From positions 1 to 41,785 of the forward strand of contig SBBO01000034.1 of the NCBI GenBank assembly GCA_005239675.1: 41,785 nt of DNA, written 5' to 3'. The notes under the pieces were generated by a model. That model was given only the letters and a program-made list of their open reading frames with translations, was not told the DNA's origin and did no database searches. This DNA is from Planctomycetales bacterium (GTDB lineage: Bacteria > Omnitrophota > Gorgyraeia > Zapsychrales > Zapsychraceae). Both the position numbers and the translations under genes were made by a program. Position 1 is the stretch's first letter, and each line of letters begins with the position of its first letter. This document shows positions 19,252 through 29,019 of the stretch, piece by piece.

Positions 19252-19778
19252 GCATTTCTCCCTATATGTTTAATCAAATTCTCCCTATAGGCCTGGCAGG
19301 ATGCGGCATTATCTTCCTGCGGTGCCCATGGCGCTAAAATCGTGTCCGATTTCTCAAAGGGCCCCTTGGTAGTTTCATGAAATACTAAAAAATCACTATG
19401 GATGATCAAGGTGTGATAGTGAGGTGTTACCATTCGATAGTAGAACTTTCGCCCCGAGGAAAACTCTCCAACAGAAATCACCTTGGTAACGAGGCCATAT
19501 TCATCAAAAAGGACAACATCGGCACTTCCTTCCAGGATGTGTAATGATTCACTTTTGTTGAGATGTTTATGGGGCCTCACATAGGCGTCTTTAACGTGGA
19601 TAATCAGCATTTCATGGAGAGAGTCACTGACGTTACGATGACAACACAAGCGGATGCGCTTGCGGTCATTGGCCATGGCCTTCTCCTTGAGTATGGCAAT
19701 ATCACTGGCGCAGACCTTGAGCAAGGTCTCATGGGTGTGAAAGACTTCTCCTTTATATGTTAAATCTGGAAGCATCAT
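19248..19778 (-). CDS. WbuC-family cupin-fold protein
   Basis: 176 aa ORF; RLCCHRNVSDSLHEMLIIHVKDAYVRPHKHLNKSESLHILEGSADVVLFDE...FLVFHETTKGPF. Confidence 0.8.
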   Translation of the reverse strand: MMLPDLTYKGEVFHTHETLLKVCASDIAILKEKAMANDRKRIRLCCHRNVSDSLHEMLIIHVKDAYVRPHKHLNKSESLHILEGSADVVLFDEYGLVTKVISVGEFSSGRKFYYRMVTPHYHTLIIHSDFLVFHETTKGPFEKSDTILAPWAPQEDNAASCQAYRENLIKHIGRNA

Positions 19779-19785
19779 TTACTCG

Positions 19786-20985
19786 TCAATGGGGTAATGT
19801 AATGGCAATTGAGCTTGAAGGAAAGATGGAAAGAAAATCACCTTCCCAATCCTGGTGGGCTTGCACAATTTTACTTTCATTTAACGGATTCAGGCTTAAA
19901 AGACAAAGCCCGACATTTTCTCTATGTAGCGCACCAGAATCATAGATGGGCCGTTGACAGCCCGGCATAAAAAGTCCGCGCTTATTTGGATTGTCATCCA
20001 CAAAGAAATCGATATAATCCTTAATCCCCAACATATTCACAAACGCACAGGCCAGGTGCCCAGCGCCGAACAAAGCGATTTTCCCCTTCTCTAGGCGGTA
20101 CTCCTTAAGCAATTTCTGCAGGGCATCAGCTTTCCTGGGTAGCTCATGGGCAAAACGGTCGGCACGCGTAAGCTCTTGGTCCAGAATTTCTTTGGGTAAA
20201 TGCGGTTGTTTAATCGTTGTGGTTACGCGCACAATTCCCACCAAAGAATTTTCAAACGGATAAGGATAACATTCATAGCGTTCTATCATGAATCCCGACA
20301 CGTTTAAGGCATTCTTGAATGTCACTGGCGTAAAATAGAGCGTGTGCTCCTCCCAAAGGGTTGTATAGTCGTAAGTCTCTAAGGACTTGCTACAATCGGG
20401 CACCTCAAAAACGATATAACCACCATCGTTCAATAAACCCTTTAACGCCCGAATAAACCCAGCGACCTGATGAACATGCTCAAGGATGTGCCGAAGGATA
20501 ACCACATCAAACTTGCCTGACTTCTCGACAATGGCTAGGGCGCGTTGTGGGGTTAAATGTGCTTGGATTGTCTCTGCACCAGCACCCTTATCCTTAATAT
20601 CCAAATCGACGCAGGGGTCTAATCGTCGCGTCTTAGAAAAACCTAGCTTCTGAAGACGAGCTAATGTCGAATCATCTTTAAAGGTGATCCCACAAAATGT
20701 TGAATCTGGCCTGATGCCTGGCAAATCTCTGATGATCTCCACCAAGCTGTCTAGATGCCTTTCGGGTTCACTATACGTAATCCAGTCATAAGGTGGGCGT
20801 AATTCGCTTGCCGGCACCGGCTCATTGACCTGGATAAGTCCGCATTCTCGACACTGGTTCATAACCAAGGGATAAGTCTTTTCGCTCTCATCTTGATTTT
20901 TAAGGAAACGGTTAGAAATCGGTTGTTGGCCTAAATCCAGAAGCTGGGCAACATTGCTTGAATGGCAGAAATGGCACGTGATCAT
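19786..20985 (-). CDS. C-methyltransferase-like protein (divergent paralog)
   Basis: 399 aa ORF; N-terminal CHFC...CREC, PISNRFL, LRHILEHVHQ, LWEEHTLYFTP, C-terminal KGKIALFGAGHLACAFVNMLG. Confidence 0.8.
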   Translation of the reverse strand: MITCHFCHSSNVAQLLDLGQQPISNRFLKNQDESEKTYPLVMNQCRECGLIQVNEPVPASELRPPYDWITYSEPERHLDSLVEIIRDLPGIRPDSTFCGITFKDDSTLARLQKLGFSKTRRLDPCVDLDIKDKGAGAETIQAHLTPQRALAIVEKSGKFDVVILRHILEHVHQVAGFIRALKGLLNDGGYIVFEVPDCSKSLETYDYTTLWEEHTLYFTPVTFKNALNVSGFMIERYECYPYPFENSLVGIVRVTTTIKQPHLPKEILDQELTRADRFAHELPRKADALQKLLKEYRLEKGKIALFGAGHLACAFVNMLGIKDYIDFFVDDNPNKRGLFMPGCQRPIYDSGALHRENVGLCLLSLNPLNESKIVQAHQDWEGDFLSIFPSSSIAITLPH

Positions 20986-20997
20986 CGCGCCTTCTCC

Positions 20998-21933
20998 TTA
21001 AGCAGTGACCGTTTCATTGAGCCTAATGTGTGCGTTGAAGGTCTTGCGGATGCCTTCCTCCAGAGAAGTAAACTGAAATCCCGGCATCCATTGCCTAAAT
21101 CGCTTATTATCAAATGCATTGTCTATCTTGTCCTTGGTGCGCGGTTTAGAAACAATATCCAAGTTTTCCACATACCGTGCGATGATCTTCAGTGCATCCT
21201 GAAACGTATAACTCTTGCCACTAGCAATGTTGATGATACCGTGAAAATCATTGCTTAATAAACTACCGACAATCCGCACTATATCATCCACAAAGATAAA
21301 TTCCCGCAATTCCGTCCCATCGCCCCATAATACAATCGGTTCTTTATGAACGGCCGCTTGAATGAATCCTGCCGGCCCGTAGGTCTTGCCCAAATCGCCA
21401 GGGCCATAAATCAAAGGTGGTCTTAAGATCACGAGAGAAGTCTCTTTTTGTCTACTGATAGTCTTGGTATACATGCGCTCGGCCGTATATTTAACAATCC
21501 CATAATAGGACGTTGGGCATACCCGTGTTTCCTCAGTAATATGCGTATCATGAATATCCTCTCCGTAGACTGCCGAGGAACTAAAAAAGATAAAATGCCC
21601 AACGGGATGGTTCTCCAGGACCTGGCACAAATGACTTGTCATGCTCAAATTTTTTTCAAAGACCTCGATTGTATCCCCAAATTGCCGCTTGATTGCCGCA
21701 GCCATAATGACGGCCGTTTCTAGATTAAAAACATGAGATAATTCTTTAACATCTTCTCTTTTGGTCAAGTCAAACGTTGGCAAGGATTTCCTGATGATCT
21801 CAATTTCTGGACACAATGCCTCAAAGGCCTTTTCCAGATGGCGACCGATAAAACCTGAATGACCAAAAACAACGACACGCCTTATCTTGTTTTGACCTCG
21901 ACCGCTGATGAGACTGGGCTTAAGGGTAGTCAT
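20998..21933 (-). CDS. NAD-dependent epimerase/dehydratase (SDR)
   Basis: ORF 20998..22047; true start likely ATG 21933 (MTTLKPS...VVVFGHSGFIGRHL) in an ATGA overlap; YYGIVKYTAE, LRPPLIYGPGD. Confidence 0.88.
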   Translation of the reverse strand: MTTLKPSLISGRGQNKIRRVVVFGHSGFIGRHLEKAFEALCPEIEIIRKSLPTFDLTKREDVKELSHVFNLETAVIMAAAIKRQFGDTIEVFEKNLSMTSHLCQVLENHPVGHFIFFSSSAVYGEDIHDTHITEETRVCPTSYYGIVKYTAERMYTKTISRQKETSLVILRPPLIYGPGDLGKTYGPAGFIQAAVHKEPIVLWGDGTELREFIFVDDIVRIVGSLLSNDFHGIINIASGKSYTFQDALKIIARYVENLDIVSKPRTKDKIDNAFDNKRFRQWMPGFQFTSLEEGIRKTFNAHIRLNETVTA

Positions 21934-23192
21934 ACGAGTGCCCCCTGCTTGCAGACAATCTTCATTTGAGGCAAAGGGATGATGAATTGCCCGCCCTGAT
22001 CCAGATACAACTGATGTCTTTGAATAATCATTTCCTGAAAACGCCAAGCCAGGATAATAATATAGTCGGGTTTCTTTTGATAAATTTCTTGTGAGGATAA
22101 AATCGGAATATGATGACCGGGGGTGAAGGCATTGAATTTTGCCGTGTTGTCATCAAACAGAAACTCCAACTCTTCACCCAAACCAAAATAATAAAGGAAG
22201 GTCGTCACGCTATGGGAAGCGCCGTAGCCGGCGATTGTTTTATGCCCTTTTTTTAAATTACCAATCAATGTTAAAAGTTTATTCTTCTGGGTATCAAGGC
22301 GCTTTTTAAGATCAACAAAAACTTCACTGGTGTCCAGGCCAAATTCATTTTCGGTTCTGATCATCTCATCGACCGATGGCAATCTCCTCCGGCGGCCGCC
22401 TTGTAACTGTGCAACACCCCGTAGAGATCCACCTTTAGTAGAAACACAGCTAGCGTCGATTAATTCCATCTGGTTATTCTTAAAAAATAAATCCAGCGAT
22501 TTAACCGAAAAGTAAGACAGATGCTCGTGATAAATGTTATCAAAGACCATGTTTTGAACCAATTTGAGCAAATAGCCCGTCTCAAAGACGAAAATGCCGT
22601 CTTCGGTCAATAACTCCCGGATGCCTTGAATGAAAGCGGTCATATTATCGACATTGGCCATCGTGTTATTTGAAGTAATGATGTTGGCAGGCCCGCGTTT
22701 ATTTCTTAACTGACGGGCAAGCGTCAAATCATAATATTGGCCGAGCGTCTCGATTCCAGATTCTGTCGCTCGTTGGGCAATCTCGCGGGCTGGATCTACT
22801 CCCAAGACACACAAACCTTTTTTCTGGAATTCTCTTAAGAAAAGTCCGTCATTGCTGCCCACATCCACGATCCGCGCTTGTGGCGGCAGCGGAAAATTTT
22901 TTAAAATCGAATTGGCATATTCGCGAAAATGCGCTGCCAAATCCGGAGAGCTTGAGGAGACATATTTAAAATTCTTGTATAAAATTTCCGGCTCAACGAT
23001 ATCGAGGATGAATACACAACCGCAGCGTCGGCACAAGGCCACATTCAAGGGATATATTTCCTGAGTCTGGTTCAACTCATTTTTAGAAATATAATCACCG
23101 GCAATGGGAGTTGGCGCAAGATTCCAGACGACTTCGGGGGCGGTTTCTCTGCATAAGCGACAATTATTTCTTGTGTAAGATTTTTGGGTCAT
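21930..23192 (-). CDS. SAM-dependent C-methyltransferase (TylCIII/NovU/TcaB9-type)
   Basis: ORF 21930..23288; true start likely ATG 23192 (MTQKSYTRNNCRLCRE) in an ATGA overlap; IVDVGSNDGLFL, NIYHEHLSYFS, KTIAGYGASHSVTTFLYYFG. Confidence 0.9.
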   Translation of the reverse strand: MTQKSYTRNNCRLCRETAPEVVWNLAPTPIAGDYISKNELNQTQEIYPLNVALCRRCGCVFILDIVEPEILYKNFKYVSSSSPDLAAHFREYANSILKNFPLPPQARIVDVGSNDGLFLREFQKKGLCVLGVDPAREIAQRATESGIETLGQYYDLTLARQLRNKRGPANIITSNNTMANVDNMTAFIQGIRELLTEDGIFVFETGYLLKLVQNMVFDNIYHEHLSYFSVKSLDLFFKNNQMELIDASCVSTKGGSLRGVAQLQGGRRRRLPSVDEMIRTENEFGLDTSEVFVDLKKRLDTQKNKLLTLIGNLKKGHKTIAGYGASHSVTTFLYYFGLGEELEFLFDDNTAKFNAFTPGHHIPILSSQEIYQKKPDYIIILAWRFQEMIIQRHQLYLDQGGQFIIPLPQMKIVCKQGALV

Positions 23193-23749
23193 GGTCGCAT
23201 AGAAGAATGAAGATAGTCGTCTACCTTTGAAACCAATTCTTTCTGGAATTGAGCAACCTCTCTGGGATCCTCTCCCACAACCGCCCAAGGGGCGTAAATG
23301 GTGTCCGATGGCCTAAAAGGACCATCAATCGTTTCGTGAAACAACAAAAAGTCGGAACGCACCAGTGGCGCATAATAATAAACTTCATTAAATCGATAAT
23401 AAAAATATCGTCCCATCCCGTATTCGCCCATGGGAATCACATCCACGATCACACCCTCCTCATTGAAAACGACCATATCGGCAATCCCCTCGATAATATG
23501 GTAAGACACATCTTTGTTAGGATGTTTGTGTGGGCGAATGTAGGTCTGTTGGGAATGCAGGATAAACATCTCATGGACGCAGTCATTAATGCTTGTATGC
23601 ATGCACAAACGGATGCTTTTACGATCGTTGTGCAGTACCTTATCTTTGAGGAATTTGATTTCCTCTTTTCCAATACTTACGAAAGAGTCTTTGACGAAAA
23701 AAACCGCATCGCTTTCTATCTCTAGATTTAAATTGTCCGGCCTGGTCAT
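23189..23749 (-). CDS. WbuC-family cupin-fold protein (paralog)
   Basis: ORF 23189..23767; RLCMHTSINDCVHEMFILHSQQTYIRPHKHPNKDVSYHIIEGIADMVVFNE; alternative ATG at 23749 removes overlap with the ADH gene. Confidence 0.78.
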   Translation of the reverse strand: MTRPDNLNLEIESDAVFFVKDSFVSIGKEEIKFLKDKVLHNDRKSIRLCMHTSINDCVHEMFILHSQQTYIRPHKHPNKDVSYHIIEGIADMVVFNEEGVIVDVIPMGEYGMGRYFYYRFNEVYYYAPLVRSDFLLFHETIDGPFRPSDTIYAPWAVVGEDPREVAQFQKELVSKVDDYLHSSMRP

Positions 23750-23753
23750 CAAA

Positions 23754-24839
23754 TCAATCCATGGCAATGATTACCCGTCCCGTCTCGCCCCGACGGATGG
23801 CATGAAGGGCCTCATTAATCTCAGCTAGCTTAAACTCGTGCGTGATAATCCCTGCCAAGGTCATTTTGCCACGTTTCATGAGGGCAAGATAGCGGGGGAT
23901 CTCCAGATTGGGCTGAACACTGCCCCCATGCGAGCCCTTCAGGACCTTCTTAAAATGGAGCGGCAAGGAATAAATGGAGATATTGTCGCCTTTGCGTGGG
24001 ACCCCAACGAGGATGGTCTTCCCATCAGCATGGGTCAATTCATAGGCGGCTTCAATCACCCGTGCGCTACCAGTCGTGTCAATAACCACATCCGCGCCTT
24101 TTTCGCCGATAATCTGGCGAATTTGCGCAAGATAATCTTGGGCGTTCTTCGTATTAAAACAATGCGTGGCACCAAAATGTTTGGCCGTATCTAATTTTTT
24201 ATCAAAAAGATCAATGGCGATAATCGGATTAGCCGAGACCATGGCAGCCGACTGGACGATGTTGAGCCCAACGCCGCCAATACCGAAAATGACCACCGAT
24301 TGCCCGACCTTTACTTGAGCATCATTGTTGATAACCCCCATGGCGGTCGTGACGGCACAGCCAAATAAAGGCGCGATCTTCATATCGAAATCATCGGGGA
24401 TGACCGTGAGCCTGTTCTCGGATATGATCGCGTGATCGTTAAAGGTCGTAACCCAGCCGGCGTTCACTTTCTGGCCGTTCCAGCTATAACTAGGTGGCTG
24501 GGATTGGATACCATCGCTTTGGCGCCAATGCATGACCACATGATCATAAGGGTTAACCCGTGTCACCCCTTCCCCAACGGCCAAGACCGTTGCGGAACCC
24601 TCATGCCCCAATAAGTGTGGTAAAAATTTGTCAGGCCCCTTGGCACCTTCGATCTCATTAAACTGGGCCCCACAGATGCCGCTGTAATGGACCTTGACTA
24701 AAACCTGCCCGAAAGACAAACGGCTGGGCAATTCGATTTCTGCTACGATGAGCGGTTTGTTTAATTCCACCAAGATAGCCGCCTTCATGGTCTTTACCGG
24801 CAGTGTTGTTTTGTCTAATTCCATTTGTGCTTGAGTCAT
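23754..24839 (-). CDS. Zinc-dependent alcohol dehydrogenase (MDR family)
   Basis: ORF 23754..24890; GICGAQFNEIEG, LLGHEGSATVLAVGEGV, VVIFGIGGVGLNIVQSAAM; likely ATG at 24839 (MTQAQMELDK). Confidence 0.9.
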   Translation of the reverse strand: MTQAQMELDKTTLPVKTMKAAILVELNKPLIVAEIELPSRLSFGQVLVKVHYSGICGAQFNEIEGAKGPDKFLPHLLGHEGSATVLAVGEGVTRVNPYDHVVMHWRQSDGIQSQPPSYSWNGQKVNAGWVTTFNDHAIISENRLTVIPDDFDMKIAPLFGCAVTTAMGVINNDAQVKVGQSVVIFGIGGVGLNIVQSAAMVSANPIIAIDLFDKKLDTAKHFGATHCFNTKNAQDYLAQIRQIIGEKGADVVIDTTGSARVIEAAYELTHADGKTILVGVPRKGDNISIYSLPLHFKKVLKGSHGGSVQPNLEIPRYLALMKRGKMTLAGIITHEFKLAEINEALHAIRRGETGRVIIAMD

Positions 24840-24849
24840 GGTATTTTCC

Positions 24850-25515
24850 TTATTCAAAGAAAATGAATTCATAATCACCCGTGTATCCAAAATGCCTCAA
24901 CAGCCAGATCCATGTCTCTTTGTCGAAAAAGGCCTCGGCGGTCAGCGCCCAGCATTGAAGGTTAAAAAGCTCTTGCTCATTGCGGAAACTTTCTACCATG
25001 ATGAATTTATTCTTACTGACCCGCTCGATTTCCTGGACCGCTTTCTGCAGTTGCGGCAGGCGCAGGTTATGCAGACAGCCTAGAGAAATAACCAAATCGA
25101 AATATTGATCTACCCAAGGGTATGGGACGTCCTGCGCCTTGCGCTGGGCTAACGACTTACGGATTGGCTCAGGCGCGTCAGTCAGGCCATGCCTTGAAAT
25201 GTCAAACCCATGCAGTTCTGCACCGGGCAAAAGCTGTTTTAATTCATAGAGAAGATGGGCCTTCCCACAGCCAACGTCCAAGATTTTTGAATGGCTATTA
25301 AGGCCGTATTGCTCAATGAGCCTGGCGGCGACCGGCCTCCAGCGTCCATCATAGGTATAGCCGCCGTAGCCATAACGACGGTCACCATCCCAATAATCGG
25401 CCTCGTACTCTTTGGCTTTTAGCATGCAATGAACTTTGTCATCCATCATACGGTCGATATATTTTCTCTGCGTTTTCTTGTGAAGAGGTGTAAAGACCTC
25501 AACCAAATTGCCCAT
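24850..25515 (-). CDS. Class I SAM-dependent methyltransferase
   Basis: 221 aa ORF; KILDVGCGKAHLLYELKQLLPGAELHGFDIS; WDGDRRYGYGGYTYDGRW. Confidence 0.87.
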   Translation of the reverse strand: MGNLVEVFTPLHKKTQRKYIDRMMDDKVHCMLKAKEYEADYWDGDRRYGYGGYTYDGRWRPVAARLIEQYGLNSHSKILDVGCGKAHLLYELKQLLPGAELHGFDISRHGLTDAPEPIRKSLAQRKAQDVPYPWVDQYFDLVISLGCLHNLRLPQLQKAVQEIERVSKNKFIMVESFRNEQELFNLQCWALTAEAFFDKETWIWLLRHFGYTGDYEFIFFE

Positions 25516-25519
25516 ATTG

Positions 25520-26497
25520 CTAAATCTCCTTTACCAGTTCTGGTTCAATTAATTTCTCTGATGAATCTTGGAATCTGAGTAGATTCTTTATAGTGGCAAT
25601 GATATTCTCTGTGGTGATGCCAAAATCCCGCATAAGGCTGGCTTGAGAACCATATTTATCCGCAAAGATATCAGGGATACCGATGCGTTTAAATCGTTTA
25701 ACCGTTGGTAAGTTCGCCTCACTTACAATCTCAGCAACCGCACCTCCCAGGCCCCCTAAGATGTTGTGTTCTTCAACGGTAACAATGACGGAAACCTCAG
25801 CCGCACAGCCCACGATAGTTCGATAGTCCAAAGGCTTGATTGTTGGAACATGCAGGACACCCGTATTTATTCCTTCTGATCTTAGCCGGGTGGCTGCCTC
25901 TAAACCGATCTTTAAGGTAATGCCTGTTGTAACAATCAAGGCATCTCGCCCCGGACGTATTTCAAAGGCCTTGCCGATTTCAAAAGGGATTCTATCGTTG
26001 GTCACTATAGGGTCGCCGCCCTTAGCCACGCGGACATAGATGGGCCCCTTATGGTCAAGCGATTGCAGCATGACCCGACGCATTTCATCGGCATCCGCAG
26101 GCGCGATCACCGTCATATGGGGAATCGTACGCATAATCGCGATATCATCAATTGCTTCGTGAGTGGGCCCCAGCGGCGCATACACTAAACCTCCGCCGTT
26201 TCCCAGGAGTCGGACATTAAGATTGTGAAGCCCCAAATCGATGACCACCTGCTCAAAACAGCGTCGGGTCAAGAATGTTGCGATGGTGTTAACGTAAGGA
26301 ATCTTTCCTTCCATCGCGAGACCCGCGGCCATGCCAACCATATTGGCTTCGCTGATGCCTTCCATAAAAAAACGTTCGGGCATTTCATCTTTAAATTTCT
26401 GCAGCGTGCCGATCCCCAAATCCGATCCAATGAAAAAAACACGCTTATCCTTGCGCGCGAGCTCATAGACCATATCCAAACAGGCCTTACGCATCAA
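25520..26497 (-). CDS. Transketolase-like, C-terminal subunit
   Basis: 325 aa ORF; EGISEANMVGMAAGLAMEGKIPYVNTIATFLTRRCFEQVVIDLGLHNLNVRLLGNGGGLVYAPLGPTHEAIDDIAIMR. Confidence 0.9.
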   Translation of the reverse strand: MMRKACLDMVYELARKDKRVFFIGSDLGIGTLQKFKDEMPERFFMEGISEANMVGMAAGLAMEGKIPYVNTIATFLTRRCFEQVVIDLGLHNLNVRLLGNGGGLVYAPLGPTHEAIDDIAIMRTIPHMTVIAPADADEMRRVMLQSLDHKGPIYVRVAKGGDPIVTNDRIPFEIGKAFEIRPGRDALIVTTGITLKIGLEAATRLRSEGINTGVLHVPTIKPLDYRTIVGCAAEVSVIVTVEEHNILGGLGGAVAEIVSEANLPTVKRFKRIGIPDIFADKYGSQASLMRDFGITTENIIATIKNLLRFQDSSEKLIEPELVKEI

Positions 26498-27339
26498 TAA
26501 ACCTCCAGGGCTTCCTGAAGTTGTTGAATTTCTTCATCGCTAATTCCGCTTTTGTGATGCCATTTCATATTGCCTTCAGTGCAGCTCATCCCCTTGCCTT
26601 TAAGTGTATGACAGATGATGGCCGTCGGTTTATTTACCTCCAATGGAACCGCTGAGAATGCGGCCTGCAACGCCTTTACGTCATGACCGTCTATCTCTCT
26701 GACGACAAAACCAAAGGCCTCCCATTTCCTGGCGAATGGTTCCAGATTTTGAACATCACGCGTCGGGCCATAAGACTGATATTGATTATAATCAATAAGG
26801 ACAGTTAAATTGCTCAGGCGGTGTTTAGCTGCACATAATGCCGCCTCCCAAACCGACCCTTCATTGCATTCACCATCACCCACAATCACAAAGACACGAT
26901 GGTTGGCCTGCTCATGCCTGGCATGGAGGGCCAAACCAATACCAATGGGCAATCCATGTCCCAGACTTCCCGTGGAGGCCTCAACCCCGGGGACCTTGAC
27001 CTCCGGATGTCCTCCTAGCAGCCCATCCTCCTCGCAAAACCGCCATAACTCTTGCTCAGGGAAAAAACCCTTATCCTGTAAGACAACATAAAGGGCCAGG
27101 CATCCATGGCCCTTGCTTAAAATGCAGCGGTCACGGTCAGGCCATTGGGGATTTGTAGGATCGTAACGCAAAATCTCATCATACAAAACGCGCAGGATCT
27201 CAACCAAAGACAACGCCGCTCCCACATGCCCGCGGCGGGTGGCCTGCAGGGTGGCGATAATACGATGGCGCAAATATTTGGATCGCTCATCGAGCTTGAT
27301 TGTCTTTGTCTTATCCACGGGCGTAGGGAAATTCCTCAT
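26494..27339 (-). CDS. Transketolase-like, N-terminal (TPP-binding) subunit
   Basis: 281 aa ORF; LSKGHGCLALY, STGSLGHGLPIGIGLALHAR, VIVGDGECNEGSVWEAALCAAKHRLSNLTVLIDYNQYQ. Confidence 0.93.
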   Translation of the reverse strand: MRNFPTPVDKTKTIKLDERSKYLRHRIIATLQATRRGHVGAALSLVEILRVLYDEILRYDPTNPQWPDRDRCILSKGHGCLALYVVLQDKGFFPEQELWRFCEEDGLLGGHPEVKVPGVEASTGSLGHGLPIGIGLALHARHEQANHRVFVIVGDGECNEGSVWEAALCAAKHRLSNLTVLIDYNQYQSYGPTRDVQNLEPFARKWEAFGFVVREIDGHDVKALQAAFSAVPLEVNKPTAIICHTLKGKGMSCTEGNMKWHHKSGISDEEIQQLQEALEVY

Positions 27340-28390
27340 AAGTATCTTTAATTTTTTGAAATAAATTCTTGCTTTTTAACAGTTGCGTCTGATGGACCTG
27401 ACGGCGATCCAAGGGATTCGCCGAGGCAAAGACCCGACGGGAGAAATCATTGGCAATGAATTCATTTAAAAAGATCATGCACCATTTCATTCCAAATAAC
27501 GGGTAAACCAACCTCACCCTCTGAGCGAGGCTACTATTCTCTTTAAAGATATCAAGCATGCCGGAGATGAAATTTTCTTTCATCGCTTCGCTTAAACCCA
27601 TGGCCGGATGCAAGAGATAATCGACCACCATCTTTGCGGGATCGTCCCAGCCGAAGTATTCAAAATCCAAGAAAATAATACGGCCGTCTTTGGTGCGCAA
27701 GGCATTATGGAATCCAAAGTCCGATGGACTTAAAGTTCTTTGTTCTAAAGGTATTTCTTCGCCAAAAGAGATATTGCTTATAACACACTGCCCTGGAACC
27801 CATTGCTGCAAATGATCCAAAAATGGCTTAAAATTATTATTAAGAAAATATTCTAATTCGCGATATTCGGGCTCACGACTCTCTAGTAGGGCAAACCGAT
27901 TCAGCCTTCCTACGACATCGGCAATGACCGCTTCAATGGAAAAACAGGCATCAGAGGCCGCTGGCATATCTTCAGAGAATGCCGGCTTATTGAGTCGTTT
28001 TAGATCAGCGACAAAACTAAGGGCGCACTGAATATCTTCTTTCTTAATATCGCTGGGTGTAATCTTGGTACCTTCAATAAATTCATAGATAGCGCAAGAT
28101 TCATCAAGGCTCATCGCAATTGGCCGCGGGATATTCGTGATTCCTTGTGATGACAGAAATGAAAAGCTGTTAAATTCAGTCTCCAGGCGGTTACGTTGAT
28201 CTATTGGATTACGAAAATAAAATTTCGCCACATACCGATGGGCGCTATCGCAGGTTAGCTGATACACCCTGTTATTCCCGCTGCCGCCGATCCTTTTCAC
28301 GGCGAAGACGGTCGCATTCAACAAATTAGCCGCGATGCCGGAAACGCTCATTGTTATCTTATCTATTGCCTCATCGGTATAATTGACCAT
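27311..28390 (-). CDS. Aminoglycoside phosphotransferase (APH)-family kinase
   Basis: 359 aa ORF; NRVYQLTCDSAHRYVAKFYFR, SPSDFGFHNALRTKDGRIIFLDFEYFGWDDPAKMVVDYLLHPAM. Confidence 0.85.
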   Translation of the reverse strand: MVNYTDEAIDKITMSVSGIAANLLNATVFAVKRIGGSGNNRVYQLTCDSAHRYVAKFYFRNPIDQRNRLETEFNSFSFLSSQGITNIPRPIAMSLDESCAIYEFIEGTKITPSDIKKEDIQCALSFVADLKRLNKPAFSEDMPAASDACFSIEAVIADVVGRLNRFALLESREPEYRELEYFLNNNFKPFLDHLQQWVPGQCVISNISFGEEIPLEQRTLSPSDFGFHNALRTKDGRIIFLDFEYFGWDDPAKMVVDYLLHPAMGLSEAMKENFISGMLDIFKENSSLAQRVRLVYPLFGMKWCMIFLNEFIANDFSRRVFASANPLDRRQVHQTQLLKSKNLFQKIKDTYEEFPYARG

Positions 28391-28392
28391 GC

Positions 28393-29019
28393 CTACCTTT
28401 CACTATGTAGAAAATAGTCCTTGATCTCTTGCCAGGTCCTAAAGGTCTTGACTGAACCATCCCGCAAAGGACTTAACCTCTGCGGACTATAGAGCATTTT
28501 ATTTACGTTACCAGGAAATGACTCTTCCAGGAATGTCTCTGGCAGATCATCAATAAAGTGCGTGCACTCTAGTATCTTGATGCGGTTAATCTTTCGTTCT
28601 CTAGTCGGTTCGAAATAAACCTGATCTTCCGAGACCCCCAATCCGGTCTTATCAAAAAATTTATTCTTCTTCATCCATGCTAAGGCAGCTGTACGAAGAT
28701 TGACTTTCTTGTCACCGATAGCAAATTCCGTTTTGTGGCTTATAATATACGTATCTAGTTTTGTTTCTTTACAAAAGCTAAAAAATTCCTCAACACCCTC
28801 GATCAAGACCGCCTCATCCATGGCCTTGCCATAAACGTGGGCCTGTAATTGCTGCCATTTTTCCTCGCCAGCAGACCCATCACGGATTGTGTCCCGTATG
28901 CTTTCTTTATGTCGGGGCCCTTGAGGAAAGATTAATCCCATCTGCAGGGCGCTACGCCAAAAAACTTCATCATAATTAACCAAGGTGTTATCAAAGTCAA
29001 CACCGAGTATATAGGACAT
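28393..29019 (-). CDS. HAD-superfamily hydrolase
   Basis: ORF 28393..29082; ATG 29019 gives MSYILGVDFDNTLVNYDE (DxDxT motif); TYIISHKTE; THFIDDLPE. Confidence 0.82.
   Translation of the reverse strand: MSYILGVDFDNTLVNYDEVFWRSALQMGLIFPQGPRHKESIRDTIRDGSAGEEKWQQLQAHVYGKAMDEAVLIEGVEEFFSFCKETKLDTYIISHKTEFAIGDKKVNLRTAALAWMKKNKFFDKTGLGVSEDQVYFEPTRERKINRIKILECTHFIDDLPETFLEESFPGNVNKMLYSPQRLSPLRDGSVKTFRTWQEIKDYFLHSER

Noticed and set aside
23249-23725. Plus-strand 158-aa ORF
   Set aside because: Antisense shadow of the WbuC-like cupin gene; no independent motif support
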